A stretch of DNA of 64,000 nt from Psychromonas antarctica (GTDB lineage Bacteria; Pseudomonadota; Gammaproteobacteria; Enterobacterales; Psychromonadaceae), in contig NZ_JAHNZV010000008.1 of assembly GCF_022267535.1 (NCBI RefSeq), positions 1 through 64,000 of the forward strand, written 5' to 3'. The notes below the pieces were generated by a model that was not told where the DNA came from, ran no database searches, and was given only the letters and a program-made list of their open reading frames with translations. The translations under genes and the position numbers were made by a program. Positions 42,601-52,164 of the stretch are shown in pieces (the stretch's first letter is position 1; each line of letters opens with the position of its first letter).

Positions 42601-42853
42601 TTTTATTAATCATCAAAGCAACAATGGTAAACCTTTTAAAGAAGCGGTGATCCATTCAGGAGCCGTGCGCGCCAAACCGATTATTTTAACCGGGTTGGCA
42701 GCGATGATAGGGGCATTTTTTATACTTGATGATCCGATATTTTCGGGATTAGCGATTAGCCTTATCTTCGGTATTTTAATATCAACGGTATTAACACTCG
42801 TCATTATTCCCGTGCTCTATTACACCTTTATGCATAAACAGTTTGAGCATTAA
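39659..42853 (+). CDS. RND-family efflux permease
   Basis: A 1064-residue proton-driven inner-membrane pump. Twelve transmembrane segments are arranged as 1 + large periplasmic loop + 5, repeated. The proton-relay Asp pair is in GILVDDAIVVVENIHRHMK near residue 410. PFPGASPKEVENLVTIPLE near the N-terminal porter domain and ATSMIGMIALAGIIVRNSILLVDF near 965 (quoted in parts) are typical. It belongs to the broad AcrB/HAE-like set with a divergent porter domain, so the substrate cannot be named. It is the second gene of a two-gene operon; no outer-membrane factor or TetR-type regulator lies beside it. Confidence 0.92.
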   Translation: MTNQLHISGKIARYFQGAAITPLLAIVGLLLGFFAIIVTPKEEEPQIDVTFADIYIPFPGASPKEVENLVTIPLEQVISEIKGVDTSYSFSQPDGAMIIVIFEVGKERNDAIVNLYNQIYSNMDKLPLHAGIGQPLIKARSIDDVPISAVTLWSKDKNVSAQQLTEVAHGLESELQHIDGTRDIYTIGGHLLTVNIRIDPAKMNTFAVSYDAINQVLASNNASSPIVSLVQNNQQIKVQTGQFLKNISEIKKLLVSVNQGFPVYLEDVADITLAADIPNENVWHGENGQLYPAVTVAIAKQPGKNAVDVTQAIEKRINEIHNVLIPDNIQATISRDYGVTAKNKSDTLIGKLIFATSAVIILVLVTMGWREAIVVGVAISITLTITLFASWAYGFTLNRVSLFALIFSIGILVDDAIVVVENIHRHMKLSNDKLSVIIPIAVNEVGGPTILATFTVIAALLPMAFVTGLMGPYMSPIPINASMGMLISLVVAFILSPWLSSKLLKHPASARAQETQESQIENDKNNFMARLFKHLIGPFILGSKAKLARWLLFLGVLLLILLSLLLPFNKLVVMKMLPFDNKSEFQILVDLPEGSPVEMTQRLLIELSDVVTKIPELKDFQLYAGTAAPINFNGLVRHYDMRATQELGDIQVNLIDKKERKRNSHEIAMSVRENLQTIAKLYNANLKVVEVPPGPPVWSPILAEVYGPNQAIREKTATQLKNLFIEADNVVDIDIMFPEDQPKWQVKIDRAKASRFGVPYANIVDAVTTSVGGKEINILHSDQQKYAIPIRLQLKEGEKVNLEQVLNLKLSSQTGQLIALSEMVSIKKVLMDKPIMHKNMIPMIMVTADMTGELDSPLYGMYAISDQIKTLGLDIQQYFIHQPNGTSEVAILWDGEWKITYETFRDMGIAYAIGMILIYLLVVAQFRSYIVPIIIMAPIPLTIIGVMPGHALLGQQFTATSMIGMIALAGIIVRNSILLVDFINHQSNNGKPFKEAVIHSGAVRAKPIILTGLAAMIGAFFILDDPIFSGLAISLIFGILISTVLTLVIIPVLYYTFMHKQFEH

Positions 42854-43111
42854 TTATAAAGGTCGCCAATAACCCGATAGTAATTAATTGTTTTTTTGCT
42901 ATCAGGTTATTTACTCAATTATTCACCTCATAACCTTTATCAATAACCCCATAAAAAGACGCACCGTTTAGTTTTTAACATAACTTATTGCCTTGCCCCG
43001 CTCAAATCGGTAATCTTCTTCATGCTTGGCTGAAATTTCTGGCTTAAGCGCACCAATATTAATAATTAGCAGACTCGCTAATTTTCAAGAACAAACCATA
43101 TGGGAATTTTT

Positions 43112-44599
43112 ATGAAACGAGAACAATGGGGCTCCCGAGCAGGATTTATTCTTGCCGCAGTAGGATCTGCAATTGGATTAGGTAATATTTGGCGCTTCCC
43201 TTATATGGCTTATGAAAATGGTGGCGGAGCATTTTTTATCCCTTACCTATTTGCCATGTTAACAGCTGGTATTCCATTTATGATAATGGAATTTGGCATG
43301 GGTCAAAAATACAAAGGTTCAGCACCACGTGTTTTTGCTAAATTAAATCAAAAATATGAATGGCTTGGCTGGTTCCAAATTTCTATCGTAACCATCATCG
43401 GCATCTATTATGTAGCCGTGATTGGTTGGGCAATCTCCTACTTCAGCATGTCATTTACACAAAGCTGGGGAACAGACACTAATGCTTTCTTTTTTAGTGA
43501 TTATTTGCAACTCGGTAGTGATAACTCACCCAGCAAATTAGGCTCAATACAATGGCATATCGCCATTCCAATTACGATAGCCTGGGCAGTCACTTTCGCC
43601 GCTATCTTCACTGGAATAAAAGGCGGCATTGAACGCGCGACTAAGATTATGATGCCTTTACTCTTTTTAATGGTTATCGCTTTAATTGCACGTATGGTTT
43701 TTCTGCCGGGCGCTCTAGATGGTCTAAATTATCTATTCCAGCCTGATTTTAGTAAAATCGCCGATCTTAAAGTCTGGTCTGCCGCTTATGGACAAATATT
43801 CTTCACTTTAAGTGTTGGTTTTGCAATTATGCTTGCTTATTCAAGCTACCTACCTGATGACTCAGATATCAATAATAATGCCTTTATGACGGTATTAATT
43901 AACTGTGGCTTCTCGATTGTTGCCGGAATACTTATCTTCTCTATTCTTGGTTACATGGCACATGAGCAAGCGAAGCCTTTAACCGAAGTCGTCACTTCGG
44001 GTGTAGGTCTTGCATTTGTGACGATTCCTGCTGCAATAAACCTGTTACCTGCGCCTTATATTTTAGGACCGATCTTCTTCTTCGCGCTTGTTATTGCGGG
44101 ACTAAGTTCTCACCTATCAATTATTGAGGCATCAACTTCTGCCTTTATGGATAAATTGAACTGGTCTCGACGAAAAGCTGCGTCAGTTGTTTGTAGTGTT
44201 GGTTTTATTGCATCCATGGCCTTTGCAACAAACGGTGGTTTACTACTGCTAGATTTAGTCGATTACTTTATTAACAATATTGCACTATTATCGAGCTGTA
44301 TTATTGAGCTTATTATTATGGGATGGTTGGTAAAACTGACTGTTATCCATAAACATGTAAATAAACTTTCTGAATTTACCGTTGGTCAATGGTTTGAGGT
44401 TTGCATACGTTACATTAGCCCGGCATTTTTAATCGTTATTTTAGGTACCAACATTAAAAACACCTTAACTGACGGCTACGGGGGTTATGCTCAATCTGAT
44501 TTACTGATACTTGGCTGGGGTGTGATCGCTGCAATGCTAGTCATTGCTATTGTAATTAATAAAACCAGTAGTAATTTAGAATTAATCAAGGAGGTTTAA
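43112..44599 (+). CDS. Sodium-dependent transporter, NSS (SNF) family, MetP-like
   Basis: A 495-residue inner-membrane symporter with 11-12 transmembrane segments. TM1 holds the family signature WGSRAGFILAAVGSAIGLGN followed by IWRFPYMAYENGGGAFFIPY, the sodium and substrate site. Further motifs are GQIFFTLSVGFAIMLAYSSY (TM6) and ALVIAGLSSHLSIIEAS (TM8). The next gene encodes the tiny MetS-type subunit, which marks the methionine/alanine importer branch of NSS, so amino acid uptake driven by sodium is the likely job. ATG at 43112 has GGGA six bases ahead, while the ATG four codons upstream has none, so I choose 43112. Confidence 0.93.
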   Translation: MKREQWGSRAGFILAAVGSAIGLGNIWRFPYMAYENGGGAFFIPYLFAMLTAGIPFMIMEFGMGQKYKGSAPRVFAKLNQKYEWLGWFQISIVTIIGIYYVAVIGWAISYFSMSFTQSWGTDTNAFFFSDYLQLGSDNSPSKLGSIQWHIAIPITIAWAVTFAAIFTGIKGGIERATKIMMPLLFLMVIALIARMVFLPGALDGLNYLFQPDFSKIADLKVWSAAYGQIFFTLSVGFAIMLAYSSYLPDDSDINNNAFMTVLINCGFSIVAGILIFSILGYMAHEQAKPLTEVVTSGVGLAFVTIPAAINLLPAPYILGPIFFFALVIAGLSSHLSIIEASTSAFMDKLNWSRRKAASVVCSVGFIASMAFATNGGLLLLDLVDYFINNIALLSSCIIELIIMGWLVKLTVIHKHVNKLSEFTVGQWFEVCIRYISPAFLIVILGTNIKNTLTDGYGGYAQSDLLILGWGVIAAMLVIAIVINKTSSNLELIKEV

Positions 44600-44601
44600 C
44601 A

Positions 44602-44709
44602 ATGACAACAAGTGCAATTATTATGATGGTTTTCGGTTTAGGCATTACCTGGGGAGGCGCAGCCCTCTGTATCCGTAGAGCTGCACAAGGCAACAACAAA
44701 GACCAATAA
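44602..44709 (+). CDS. metS: MetS-type small subunit of the NSS transporter
   Basis: A 35-residue single-span membrane protein that starts two bases after the transporter's stop and has a perfect AAGGAGG ribosome site (44588-44594). The sequence MTTSAIIMMVFGLGITWGG is followed by AALCIRRAAQGNNKDQ: a hydrophobic span with a Gly-Trp-Gly-Gly motif and a short positively charged tail, as in the MetS family (putative methionine/alanine importer small subunit). In Corynebacterium the small subunit is required for MetP function; the same dependence is inferred here. A terminator closes the operon. Confidence 0.9.
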   Translation: MTTSAIIMMVFGLGITWGGAALCIRRAAQGNNKDQ

Positions 44710-44750
44710 TCAGTCAGATTAACGCTCGGTTTCTGCCGTTCTAAATACTA

Positions 44751-44778
44751 AAAGGATCACCTCGGTGATCCTTTTTTA
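44751..44778. terminator. Terminator between metS and the convergent cysteine desulfurase gene
   Basis: AAAGGATCACC and GGTGATCCTTT form an 11-base stem with a two-base gap, followed by TTTTTT on the plus strand and TTTT on the minus strand. It probably serves both convergent transcripts; the downstream arm overlaps the end of the desulfurase gene region. Confidence 0.9.
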
Positions 44779-46005
44779 TTCCTTTAGCATTTCAATAACG
44801 TTTTTAAGGGCTTCAATAAAACGCTGAGCCTCTTCAAGGGTATTGTAAATAGAGAATGAAACTCGTACCGTACCGCCGCAGTTCAATGTTTTCATCAAAG
44901 GCATCGCACAATGCGAACCGCTGCGCACCGCTATCCCCTGAGCGTCTAATAACATTGCGATATCAGTCGGATGCTCACCTTTGACTGAAAAACTTAATAC
45001 ACCCAATTTATCAACACCTTTGGCAAACAGGGTGATTTCAGGCATTCCTAATAAGGCATCTTCAGTAAAGGTTAGTAATGCCTGCTCATGATGTTGAACC
45101 GCTTGACGATCATACCCATTAATAAAATCGATAGCGGCAGCAAGCCCAATCACACCAGCAATATTCGGCGTCCCCGCTTCAAACTTAAACGGCAGATCGT
45201 TGTAAGTTGTTTGTTCAAAGGTGACGCTTTTTATCATCTCACCACCACCTTGCCAAGGAGGTAAAGCTTCCAGTAAAGCTTGTTTACCATACAAAACGCC
45301 AATCCCTGTCGGTGCAAATATTTTATGCCCGGAAAAAAGATAATAATCACAATCAAGCAATTGCACATCCACAACTTCATGGGCAATTGCTTGCGCGCCA
45401 TCAACAATAACTTGCGCACCAACCTGATGAGCAAGTCGTACTATCTCTTTAATGGGGTTAATCACGCCTAACACATTAGAGACATGTGCAATCGACACTA
45501 ATTTGCTTTTGTTATTTAAAAGGGCTTTGTAAGCCACTAAATCAAGGCTATTATCCGCCGCTAACGGAATCACTCTTAATACAGTACCACTGCGCTCGGC
45601 TAACATCTGCCAGGGAACAATGTTGGCATGATGCTCCAATGCACTGATAATGATTTCATCGCCAGCTTGCAGTTGTCCCATAAATACATTGGCGAGTAAG
45701 TTTATGCCTTCCGTGGTACCTTTAGTCCAGATTATCTCTTTACTGCTTTGTGCATTAATAAAGTGTTTAATACTCAAACGTGCCGCTTCAAATGCTTGCG
45801 TTGCACGGTTACTTAATTGATGGCTGCCGCGATGCACATTAGCATTAGAATTTTCATAATAATGGCAAATAGCATGGATCACAGATTGTGGTTTTTGAGT
45901 CGTAGCGGCGTTATCTAAATAAAGCAGCGGAAAATTATTTACGCTCTGGTTTAAGATAGGGAAGTGGCTGCGCAGTTCGGCAACAGAAAAATTTAGGTTA
46001 GACAA
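44776..46005 (-). CDS. sufS: Cysteine desulfurase, SufS/CsdA family
   Basis: A PLP-dependent class V aminotransferase-fold enzyme of 409 residues that removes sulfur from cysteine as a protein-bound persulfide. Motifs: YLDNAATTQKP near residue 30, NANVHRGSHQLSNRAT near 55, LEHHANIVPWQML near 125, DGAQAIAHEVVDVQLLDCDYY near 205, the PLP lysine in FSGHKIFAPTGIGVLYG near 232, FEAGTPNIAGVIGL, and the catalytic Cys in VRSGSHCAMPLM near 365. The short active-site loop is group II (SufS/CsdA), and these stretches look closer to SufS. No suf or csdE gene is adjacent; it lies 62 bases after pdxJ, so the partner is unknown. Confidence 0.85.
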   Translation of the reverse strand: MSNLNFSVAELRSHFPILNQSVNNFPLLYLDNAATTQKPQSVIHAICHYYENSNANVHRGSHQLSNRATQAFEAARLSIKHFINAQSSKEIIWTKGTTEGINLLANVFMGQLQAGDEIIISALEHHANIVPWQMLAERSGTVLRVIPLAADNSLDLVAYKALLNNKSKLVSIAHVSNVLGVINPIKEIVRLAHQVGAQVIVDGAQAIAHEVVDVQLLDCDYYLFSGHKIFAPTGIGVLYGKQALLEALPPWQGGGEMIKSVTFEQTTYNDLPFKFEAGTPNIAGVIGLAAAIDFINGYDRQAVQHHEQALLTFTEDALLGMPEITLFAKGVDKLGVLSFSVKGEHPTDIAMLLDAQGIAVRSGSHCAMPLMKTLNCGGTVRVSFSIYNTLEEAQRFIEALKNVIEMLKE

Positions 46006-46067
46006 AATAGACTCCCTTCAACAGGGTAAACAATAAAGAGGGAGAGCAATTCCCTCTTAAGAGATTG

Positions 46068-46805
46068 TTATTGGCTGTTACGGCCTTCAATCATCAGACG
46101 CTTCATTTCCGCAACTGCAGAGGCAAAACCATCCACCACAGCACGAGCGACAATGGCATGACCGATATTCAGTTCAATAATCTCAGACAACGCAGCTATC
46201 GGTTTAACATTATGGTAATTAAGACCATGACCGGCATTTACTTTTATACCTGCTTGCGTTGCATAAGTCGCCGCTTTTGCGATACGCGCAAGTTCTGCTT
46301 GCTGAACGTCTTCTGACGCCGCATCGGCATATTGGCCAGTATGCAGTTCAATATAAGCGGCACCCGTTTTAATAGCAGCATCAATTTGCACAATTTCAGG
46401 ATCGATAAAAAGCGACACCTGTATACCCGCTACATTTAGGCGACGTACTGCAGATTCCACTTTAGCAAATGATCCTGCAACATCTAAACCGCCCTCAGTG
46501 GTCAGCTCTTCACGTTTCTCAGGTACTAAACAAACAAAAGCGGGTTTGGTCTGAATTGCAATTTCAACCATCTCATCGGTAACCGCCATTTCTAAATTCA
46601 TGCGCGTTTGCAAGGTTTGCGCAAGTATTGCTACATCACGATCTTTAATATGGCGTCGATCTTCACGCAGATGAATAGTAATACCATCCGCGCCAGCACA
46701 TTCTGCAATCGCGGCTATATGGGCCGGCTCAGGAAAGCAGGTCCCACGGGCATTACGCAATGTTGCGATATGGTCGATATTTACACCGAGTAGAAGTTTG
46801 CTCAT
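46068..46805 (-). CDS. pdxJ: Pyridoxine 5'-phosphate synthase
   Basis: The ring-closing step of vitamin B6 synthesis from deoxyxylulose 5-phosphate and aminoacetone phosphate; 245 residues, TIM barrel. Signatures: [18 protein letters not shown] at the N-terminus, [16 protein letters not shown] near 35, [18 protein letters not shown] near 92, [10 protein letters not shown] near 155, and [12 protein letters not shown] near 188. It follows recO by a short gap, as in the lepB-rnc-era-recO-pdxJ cluster. acpS, the common next gene, is absent; a PLP-dependent cysteine desulfurase is there instead. Confidence 0.97.
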   Translation of the reverse strand: MSKLLLGVNIDHIATLRNARGTCFPEPAHIAAIAECAGADGITIHLREDRRHIKDRDVAILAQTLQTRMNLEMAVTDEMVEIAIQTKPAFVCLVPEKREELTTEGGLDVAGSFAKVESAVRRLNVAGIQVSLFIDPEIVQIDAAIKTGAAYIELHTGQYADAASEDVQQAELARIAKAATYATQAGIKVNAGHGLNYHNVKPIAALSEIIELNIGHAIVARAVVDGFASAVAEMKRLMIEGRNSQ

Positions 46806-46831
46806 TTATTTTTATCCTGTTTTATCTTTTT

Positions 46832-47533
46832 TTATTTAACCAAAAATAGCGCTCGGCTATGCAACGGTTTATCACCTAATAGATGGGCCAGTGCTTGACG
46901 GCAAAATCGTTTTGCCGCTTTTAAAAGGCTGGGTGTGGAAAAATCACGACAAGAAAATGCCAACAATTCCTCTCCCGTATAGACTTGATCTTTCTTATGA
47001 ATAGCTTGCTTAGCAAAAAAACCCGCTTGCTGCTGATACTGATATTCAAAGCCGGCTTCGATCAATTCGCCGCTATAAATATCTTCTTCAAAATTAACAG
47101 CATAACCTAATGTTTCTAACAGTGTCAGTTCAAAATGACGTAAAGCGACTTGTGGCTCAGCACTGCCCGCGATAGCAAGTAAGGTGTCCTGATAAGACTC
47201 AAACAAGCCGTCACAAGCGGTCTCTGCTTGTAATAAACGGTACAACAATTCATTAATATACATAGCAAGAAATAAACGCTCTTCAACTAACGGAACAACT
47301 TGGCTTTGCGCTTCTATCGACTTAAGCGTTTTTAAACTGCCCCGCCCAAAATAGCTCACCTGTAAGAGGGTAAATGGCTGTGCCATCCCTCGTTTCATAC
47401 GCGTATTACTGCGACCGCCCTTATAAACCAAACTGACTCGGCCGACATCTTGACAAAAAAGATCCACCAATTGGCTCGTCTCCCGATAAGGACGACGATG
47501 TAAAATAAAGGCGTTATGGCACTCTAAAGACAT
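46832..47533 (-). CDS. recO: DNA repair protein RecO
   Basis: A 233-residue mediator that helps load RecA at gaps in the RecFOR pathway. The N-terminal OB fold is seen as AFILHRRPYRETSQLVDLFCQDVGRV, followed by VYKGGRS and the helical domain with LFLAMYINELLYRLLQ (quoted in pieces) and LRHFELTLLETLGYAVNF. The zinc-binding cysteines of some relatives are not evident, as in enterobacterial RecO. It sits between era and pdxJ, 70 bases after era. Confidence 0.94.
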   Translation of the reverse strand: MSLECHNAFILHRRPYRETSQLVDLFCQDVGRVSLVYKGGRSNTRMKRGMAQPFTLLQVSYFGRGSLKTLKSIEAQSQVVPLVEERLFLAMYINELLYRLLQAETACDGLFESYQDTLLAIAGSAEPQVALRHFELTLLETLGYAVNFEEDIYSGELIEAGFEYQYQQQAGFFAKQAIHKKDQVYTGEELLAFSCRDFSTPSLLKAAKRFCRQALAHLLGDKPLHSRALFLVK

Positions 47534-47603
47534 TAATCAATTCCAAAGCGAAAGAGCCGTTTGTTACTAGCTTAGAAGCCAGTAACTCAATAACCGAAGC
47601 GGA

Positions 47604-48506
47604 TTATTTACTGTAATCGTCGCCATAACCTAGACTGTGCAATGCGCGCATATCATCAGCCCAACCCGATTTTACTTTTACCCATATTTCTAAAAACACT
47701 TTTGAATCAAATAGTGCTTCCATATCTAGACGTGCTTGCTTACCAATCTCTTTTATTTTTTCACCTTTATTACCAATAACCATACGCTTTTGGCCATCAC
47801 GTTCAACTAAAATCAACGCATTAATATGTAATATGCCGTTTGCTTGCTGCTTAAATTGTTCAATTTCAACGGTTACTGAATAAGGCAATTCATCACCCAA
47901 AAAGCGCATCAGTTTTTCACGTACAATTTCCGATGCCATAAAACGCGATGAACGATCGGTTATGTAATCTTCAGGGAAATAATGTTCTGATTCTGGCAAT
48001 ACTTCTTGTGCCCACTGACGAATTTTTTCAACATTATCCCCTTTTTTAGCGGACATAGGCAAAATATGTTTGAAATTATAAAGCTTACCTAACCCTTCAA
48101 GATGGGGTAACAATGACTCTTTATCTTGGACATTATCAATTTTATTAATCGCTAAAATAACCGGGCATTTTAGATACTGAAATTTACTCAGCACCATTTC
48201 ATCATCTTCGTTCCAATGGGTGCCTTCAACAACAAAAATAACCATCTCGACATCATTGATAGAGCTTGAAGCGGCACGGTTCATCAAACGGTTGATAGCA
48301 CGTTTTTCTTCGATATGCAGCCCCGGTGTATCAACAAAAATAGTTTGATAATCACCACGTGTATCAATGCCTAAAATACGGTGGCGCGTGGTTTGCGCTT
48401 TACGTGAAGTGATACTGACTTTTTGTCCTAAAAGGGCATTGATAAGCGTTGACTTACCCACATTTGGGCGACCGACAATCGCGACTAATCCACATTTTGT
48501 AGTCAT
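47604..48506 (-). CDS. era: GTPase Era
   Basis: An essential GTPase of 300 residues that binds the 3' end of 16S rRNA during 30S subunit maturation. G1 is [16 protein letters not shown] (residues 12-27), the switch region carries [16 protein letters not shown]3 is DTPGLH, G4 is NKID, and G5 is the SAKKG stretch. The C-terminal KH domain contains [21 protein letters not shown]. Its ATG overlaps the rnc stop as TAATG, so the two are translationally coupled, fitting their shared work in rRNA processing. Confidence 0.98.
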   Translation of the reverse strand: MTTKCGLVAIVGRPNVGKSTLINALLGQKVSITSRKAQTTRHRILGIDTRGDYQTIFVDTPGLHIEEKRAINRLMNRAASSSINDVEMVIFVVEGTHWNEDDEMVLSKFQYLKCPVILAINKIDNVQDKESLLPHLEGLGKLYNFKHILPMSAKKGDNVEKIRQWAQEVLPESEHYFPEDYITDRSSRFMASEIVREKLMRFLGDELPYSVTVEIEQFKQQANGILHINALILVERDGQKRMVIGNKGEKIKEIGKQARLDMEALFDSKVFLEIWVKVKSGWADDMRALHSLGYGDDYSK

Positions 48507-49186
48507 TACGCTACTCCATTCAAAAAATCTAACATTTTTCCAGCGGCAATCTGCTCCGCTTTACGACGGCTAGTGCCCTGTCCTTTGACAGCCGGAAGGC
48601 CCGCAATGGAACAACTCATGGTGAAACGTTGATTATGTGCATCACCTTTAATATCAACGACTTCATATAATGGTAAGGGTTTTTTACGCGATTGTAGACG
48701 TTCTTGTAACTGGGTTTTAGGATCTTTCTGGCTAATACCCGGCAGGATCGTCGACAAGCGGCTGTCAAACCAGGCCAAAATAAGGTTTTTTACTGTATCA
48801 ATATCAGAGTCTAAAAAAACAGCGCCAATAATCGCTTCGACACCATCAGCAATAATCGAATCACGACGGAAACCACCACTTTTAAGTTCACCCGGCCCCA
48901 AAATAAGGCAATCACCAAGTTGAAATTCGCGGCCTATTTCCGCCAGCATTTTCCCGCACACCAACGTTGCACGCATACGGCTTAAATCACCTTCATCGAC
49001 TTTTGGAAAGCGCAGATAAAGATCCGTTGAAATGGCAAAACTTAATATTGAATCACCTAAAAACTCTAATCGTTCATTATGGCAGGCTAATGCACTACGG
49101 TGAGTTAATGCCTGTTTAAGCAATGCAAAGTCGGTAAAAGTATAACCGATACGTTTTTCTAAGCGTTTTAATTCAGCATTTTGCAT
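48506..49186 (-). CDS. rnc: Ribonuclease III
   Basis: A double-strand-specific endonuclease of 226 residues that processes rRNA and regulatory RNAs. The signature [15 protein letters not shown] (residues about 40-54) holds the metal-binding Glu and Asp, with further acidic ligands in [14 protein letters not shown] near 115. The C-terminal dsRNA-binding domain covers about 155-225 ([20 protein letters not shown] and [14 protein letters not shown]). It starts two bases after lepB and overlaps era by one base. Confidence 0.98.
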   Translation of the reverse strand: MQNAELKRLEKRIGYTFTDFALLKQALTHRSALACHNERLEFLGDSILSFAISTDLYLRFPKVDEGDLSRMRATLVCGKMLAEIGREFQLGDCLILGPGELKSGGFRRDSIIADGVEAIIGAVFLDSDIDTVKNLILAWFDSRLSTILPGISQKDPKTQLQERLQSRKKPLPLYEVVDIKGDAHNQRFTMSCSIAGLPAVKGQGTSRRKAEQIAAGKMLDFLNGVA

Positions 49187-49188
49187 AA

Positions 49189-50103
49189 TTATTTTATTCC
49201 ACCGATGCGATTAAAGCGAACACCACTGGGTACCCAAGTAGGTAATAAATCGGCATCTTTGCGGTAAAATTCAAAACTTATCCAGATAGCAACCGCTTTA
49301 CCGACTAGATTTTGCGCAGGAACAAACCCCCAGTAGCGACTGTCTCTACTATTATCGCGATTGTCACCCATCATAAAATAGTGCCCTTCTGGCACCACCC
49401 ATTCATAGGCATAAGTACCTGGCTGTTGGTAATAATAAGCGAGCTGATCTTGACGCATTGGGTTGTTCAGTATTTTATGGCTAACTTCACCTAAAATTTC
49501 GCTGAAAACCTGCATCTTCATCTTTTCATCAGCAAAGGTTTTATCACTCAAGTATTGCTGATCGACTTCTTTATAAGCACCACAAGGGGCTTTTTCGCAG
49601 GCTGGGATTAGATACAAACGCTTATCCTTATAAACGATACGATCCCCCGGCAAACCAACAACACGTTTGATATAATCAACGCGAGGGTCTTCAGGGTATT
49701 TAAAAACCGCAACATCACCACGCTTGGGTAAACTGACTGGAATTAAGGTGTTCTGCCAAACCGGCTCTTTTATACCGTAGGAAAACTTTTCGACTAAAAT
49801 AAAGTCGCCCACTAATAGGGTCGGCATCATCGATCCAGACGGAATTTGAAACGGCTCATAAATAAATGAACGTAGCACAAATACGATGGCTATCACCGGA
49901 AATAGCGAACGCGCATTTTCAATAATGACATTCTCAGGGTGAATCGTTGCCAGTGTTTTATCATCAAGCGCGATTTCAGTTTTATCTTGCACCAGTTGGC
50001 GAGCAGCCCTTCGCGCAGGCCCCCAGCTGAATTTATCGAGTAACCAGATGAAACCGGTTAGGAAAGTTAAAACAACTAAGATAAGTGCAAACGTATTTGC
50101 CAT
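49189..50103 (-). CDS. lepB: Signal peptidase I
   Basis: An inner-membrane serine protease of 304 residues that removes signal peptides from secreted proteins. Two N-terminal transmembrane segments (about 3-22 and 62-80) precede the periplasmic catalytic domain. The nucleophile Ser91 is in [14 protein letters not shown] and the general base Lys146 in [13 protein letters not shown], the same positions as in E. coli. [14 protein letters not shown] is the conserved box E near residue 255. It is followed within two bases by rnc. lepA lies about 265 bases upstream, separated by hairpins. Confidence 0.97.
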   Translation of the reverse strand: MANTFALILVVLTFLTGFIWLLDKFSWGPARRAARQLVQDKTEIALDDKTLATIHPENVIIENARSLFPVIAIVFVLRSFIYEPFQIPSGSMMPTLLVGDFILVEKFSYGIKEPVWQNTLIPVSLPKRGDVAVFKYPEDPRVDYIKRVVGLPGDRIVYKDKRLYLIPACEKAPCGAYKEVDQQYLSDKTFADEKMKMQVFSEILGEVSHKILNNPMRQDQLAYYYQQPGTYAYEWVVPEGHYFMMGDNRDNSRDSRYWGFVPAQNLVGKAVAIWISFEFYRKDADLLPTWVPSGVRFNRIGGIK

Positions 50104-50263
50104 ATTGATTCCTATAAATTTATAAAATCAGATTATTTAAACCGACATGATCCTTCAATATCCGTTTAACTAATACGACTAGTCAGTGAAATTGCATCCG
50201 TAGTGCTGCTAATGCAATCGTTAAAAAGTAAAGTCACGCAGTTTACCGTGATAATAACAGCCA

Positions 50264-50337
50264 TTACCCAAACTATCAGAAGATGGTTTGGGTAAATCAA
50301 AAACAAAAATGCGCAGATTTAAAACAAGCGCATTTTT
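50264..50337 (-). terminator. Two tandem hairpins between lepA and lepB
   Basis: TTACCCAAAC/GTTTGGGTAA with further weaker pairing (50264-50295) and AAAATGCGC/GCGCATTTT with a T-run on both strands (50305-50337). The second is a credible terminator for lepA. Together they would limit read-through from lepA into lepB, so lepB-rnc-era-recO-pdxJ probably has its own promoter in 50104-50263. Confidence 0.75.
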
Positions 50338-50367
50338 TATTATTACAAGCGTAATCAAGGTATTAAA

Positions 50368-52164
50368 CTATTTGTCTTTACCGATATGTAATACCGCTAA
50401 AAATGCTTCTTGTGGTACATCGACGTTACCCACGGACTTCATCCGTTTTTTACCCTCTTTCTGTTTCTTCAAGAGTTTTTTCTTACGGCTGATATCGCCA
50501 CCATAACATTTTGCGATAACATTTTTACGTAACTGACGCACCGTAGAACGGGCAATGATTTTGGCACCAATAGCGGCTTGTATGGCAATGTCAAACATCT
50601 GCCGAGGAATCAGCTCTTGCATCTTTTCAACTAATTCACGTCCATAGTTTTCGGAGTTAGCACGATGTGTAATTAATGCTAGCGCATCAACACGATCGCC
50701 ATTAATCATCACATCCACGCGGACCATATCTGCTAATTCAAAACGCACAAAGTTATATTCAAGAGAGGCATAACCACGGCTAGTCGATTTTAAACGGTCA
50801 AAGAAGTCCATCACCACTTCCCCCATCGGGACATGGTAAGTTAATGCAACTTGATTGCCGTGATAAACCATTTTGGTTTGTACACCGCGTTTATTGATAC
50901 ATAAAGTGATCACATTGCCCAAATAAGCTTGCGGTACTAAAATATTACATTCTGCAATGGGTTCACGAATTTCTTTGATATCATTGGTAGCAGGCAATTT
51001 TGCAGGGCTATCAATATAATGTACCGCCCCATCATTGGTTTCAACTTCATAGACTACCGTGGGAGCCGTAGTGATTAAATCAAGATCATATTCACGCTCT
51101 AAACGTTCTTGAATGATCTCCATATGCAATAAACCTAAAAAGCCACAACGAAAACCAAACCCTAATGCAGAGGAGTTCTCTGGCTCATAAAACAGTGAAG
51201 CATCATTAATACTTAACTTGCCTAACGCATCGCGGAAGTTCTCATAGTCATCGGAGCTAACAGGGAAAAGCCCCGCATAAACCTGCGGCTGAACACGCTT
51301 AAACCCACCTAATGCTTTAGGCGCTGGATTATTGGCTAAGGTCAAGGTATCACCGACTGGCGCTCCTAAGATATCTTTAATGCCGGAAACGACATAGCCG
51401 ACTTCTCCCGCCTTCAAGATACCCGTTTCTTTTGCTTTGGGCGTAAAATAACCCACTTTCCCAACCAAATGTACTTGCTCAGTTGACATCACTTTCATGC
51501 GATCGCCAACTTTAATTTGTCCATTCTTAATGCGTACTAATGAGACAACGCCTTGGTAGTTATCAAACCACGAATCAATAATTAAAGCTTGTAGCGGTGC
51601 ATTTATGTCACCTACAGGTGGCGGAATAGCACGCACTATCTCCTCTAAAACCAGATCTATACCTAAACCTGTTTTAGCGGAACAGCGCACTGCACTACTT
51701 GCATCAATGCCGATAATATCTTCTATCTCTTCGGCAACACGATCGGGCTCGGCGGCAGGCAAATCGATTTTATTTAAAATAGGAACCACTTCTAAATTCA
51801 TTTCCATGGCGGTATAACAGTTAGCCAAGGTTTGTGCTTCAACGCCCTGACCTGCATCAACAACTAATAGCGCGCCTTCACAGGCGGCTAATGAACGAGA
51901 GACTTCGTAAGAAAAGTCAACATGTCCCGGCGTGTCGATAAAATTAAGTTGATATATTTGGCCATCATTGGCTTTGTAATCAAGGGTTACACTCTGCGCT
52001 TTGATAGTGATACCACGTTCACGCTCAATATCCATTGAGTCCAATACTTGAGCTGCCATTTCTCGATCACTTAATCCGCCACAAGTGCTGATTAAACGAT
52101 CTGATAGCGTCGATTTACCGTGGTCGATATGGGCGATAATTGAAAAGTTACGAATATTTTTCAT
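50368..52164 (-). CDS. lepA: Elongation factor 4 (LepA)
   Basis: A ribosome-associated translational GTPase of 598 residues, thought to aid back-translocation or ribosome assembly. G1 is [17 protein letters not shown], the switch II region [18 protein letters not shown], and G4 NKIDLPAA. The EF-G-like domains follow, with [25 protein letters not shown] near 350, and the LepA-specific C-terminal domain is seen in [20 protein letters not shown]. It is the first gene of the lepA-lepB block; the upstream 620 bases are non-coding. Confidence 0.98.
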   Translation of the reverse strand: MKNIRNFSIIAHIDHGKSTLSDRLISTCGGLSDREMAAQVLDSMDIERERGITIKAQSVTLDYKANDGQIYQLNFIDTPGHVDFSYEVSRSLAACEGALLVVDAGQGVEAQTLANCYTAMEMNLEVVPILNKIDLPAAEPDRVAEEIEDIIGIDASSAVRCSAKTGLGIDLVLEEIVRAIPPPVGDINAPLQALIIDSWFDNYQGVVSLVRIKNGQIKVGDRMKVMSTEQVHLVGKVGYFTPKAKETGILKAGEVGYVVSGIKDILGAPVGDTLTLANNPAPKALGGFKRVQPQVYAGLFPVSSDDYENFRDALGKLSINDASLFYEPENSSALGFGFRCGFLGLLHMEIIQERLEREYDLDLITTAPTVVYEVETNDGAVHYIDSPAKLPATNDIKEIREPIAECNILVPQAYLGNVITLCINKRGVQTKMVYHGNQVALTYHVPMGEVVMDFFDRLKSTSRGYASLEYNFVRFELADMVRVDVMINGDRVDALALITHRANSENYGRELVEKMQELIPRQMFDIAIQAAIGAKIIARSTVRQLRKNVIAKCYGGDISRKKKLLKKQKEGKKRMKSVGNVDVPQEAFLAVLHIGKDK

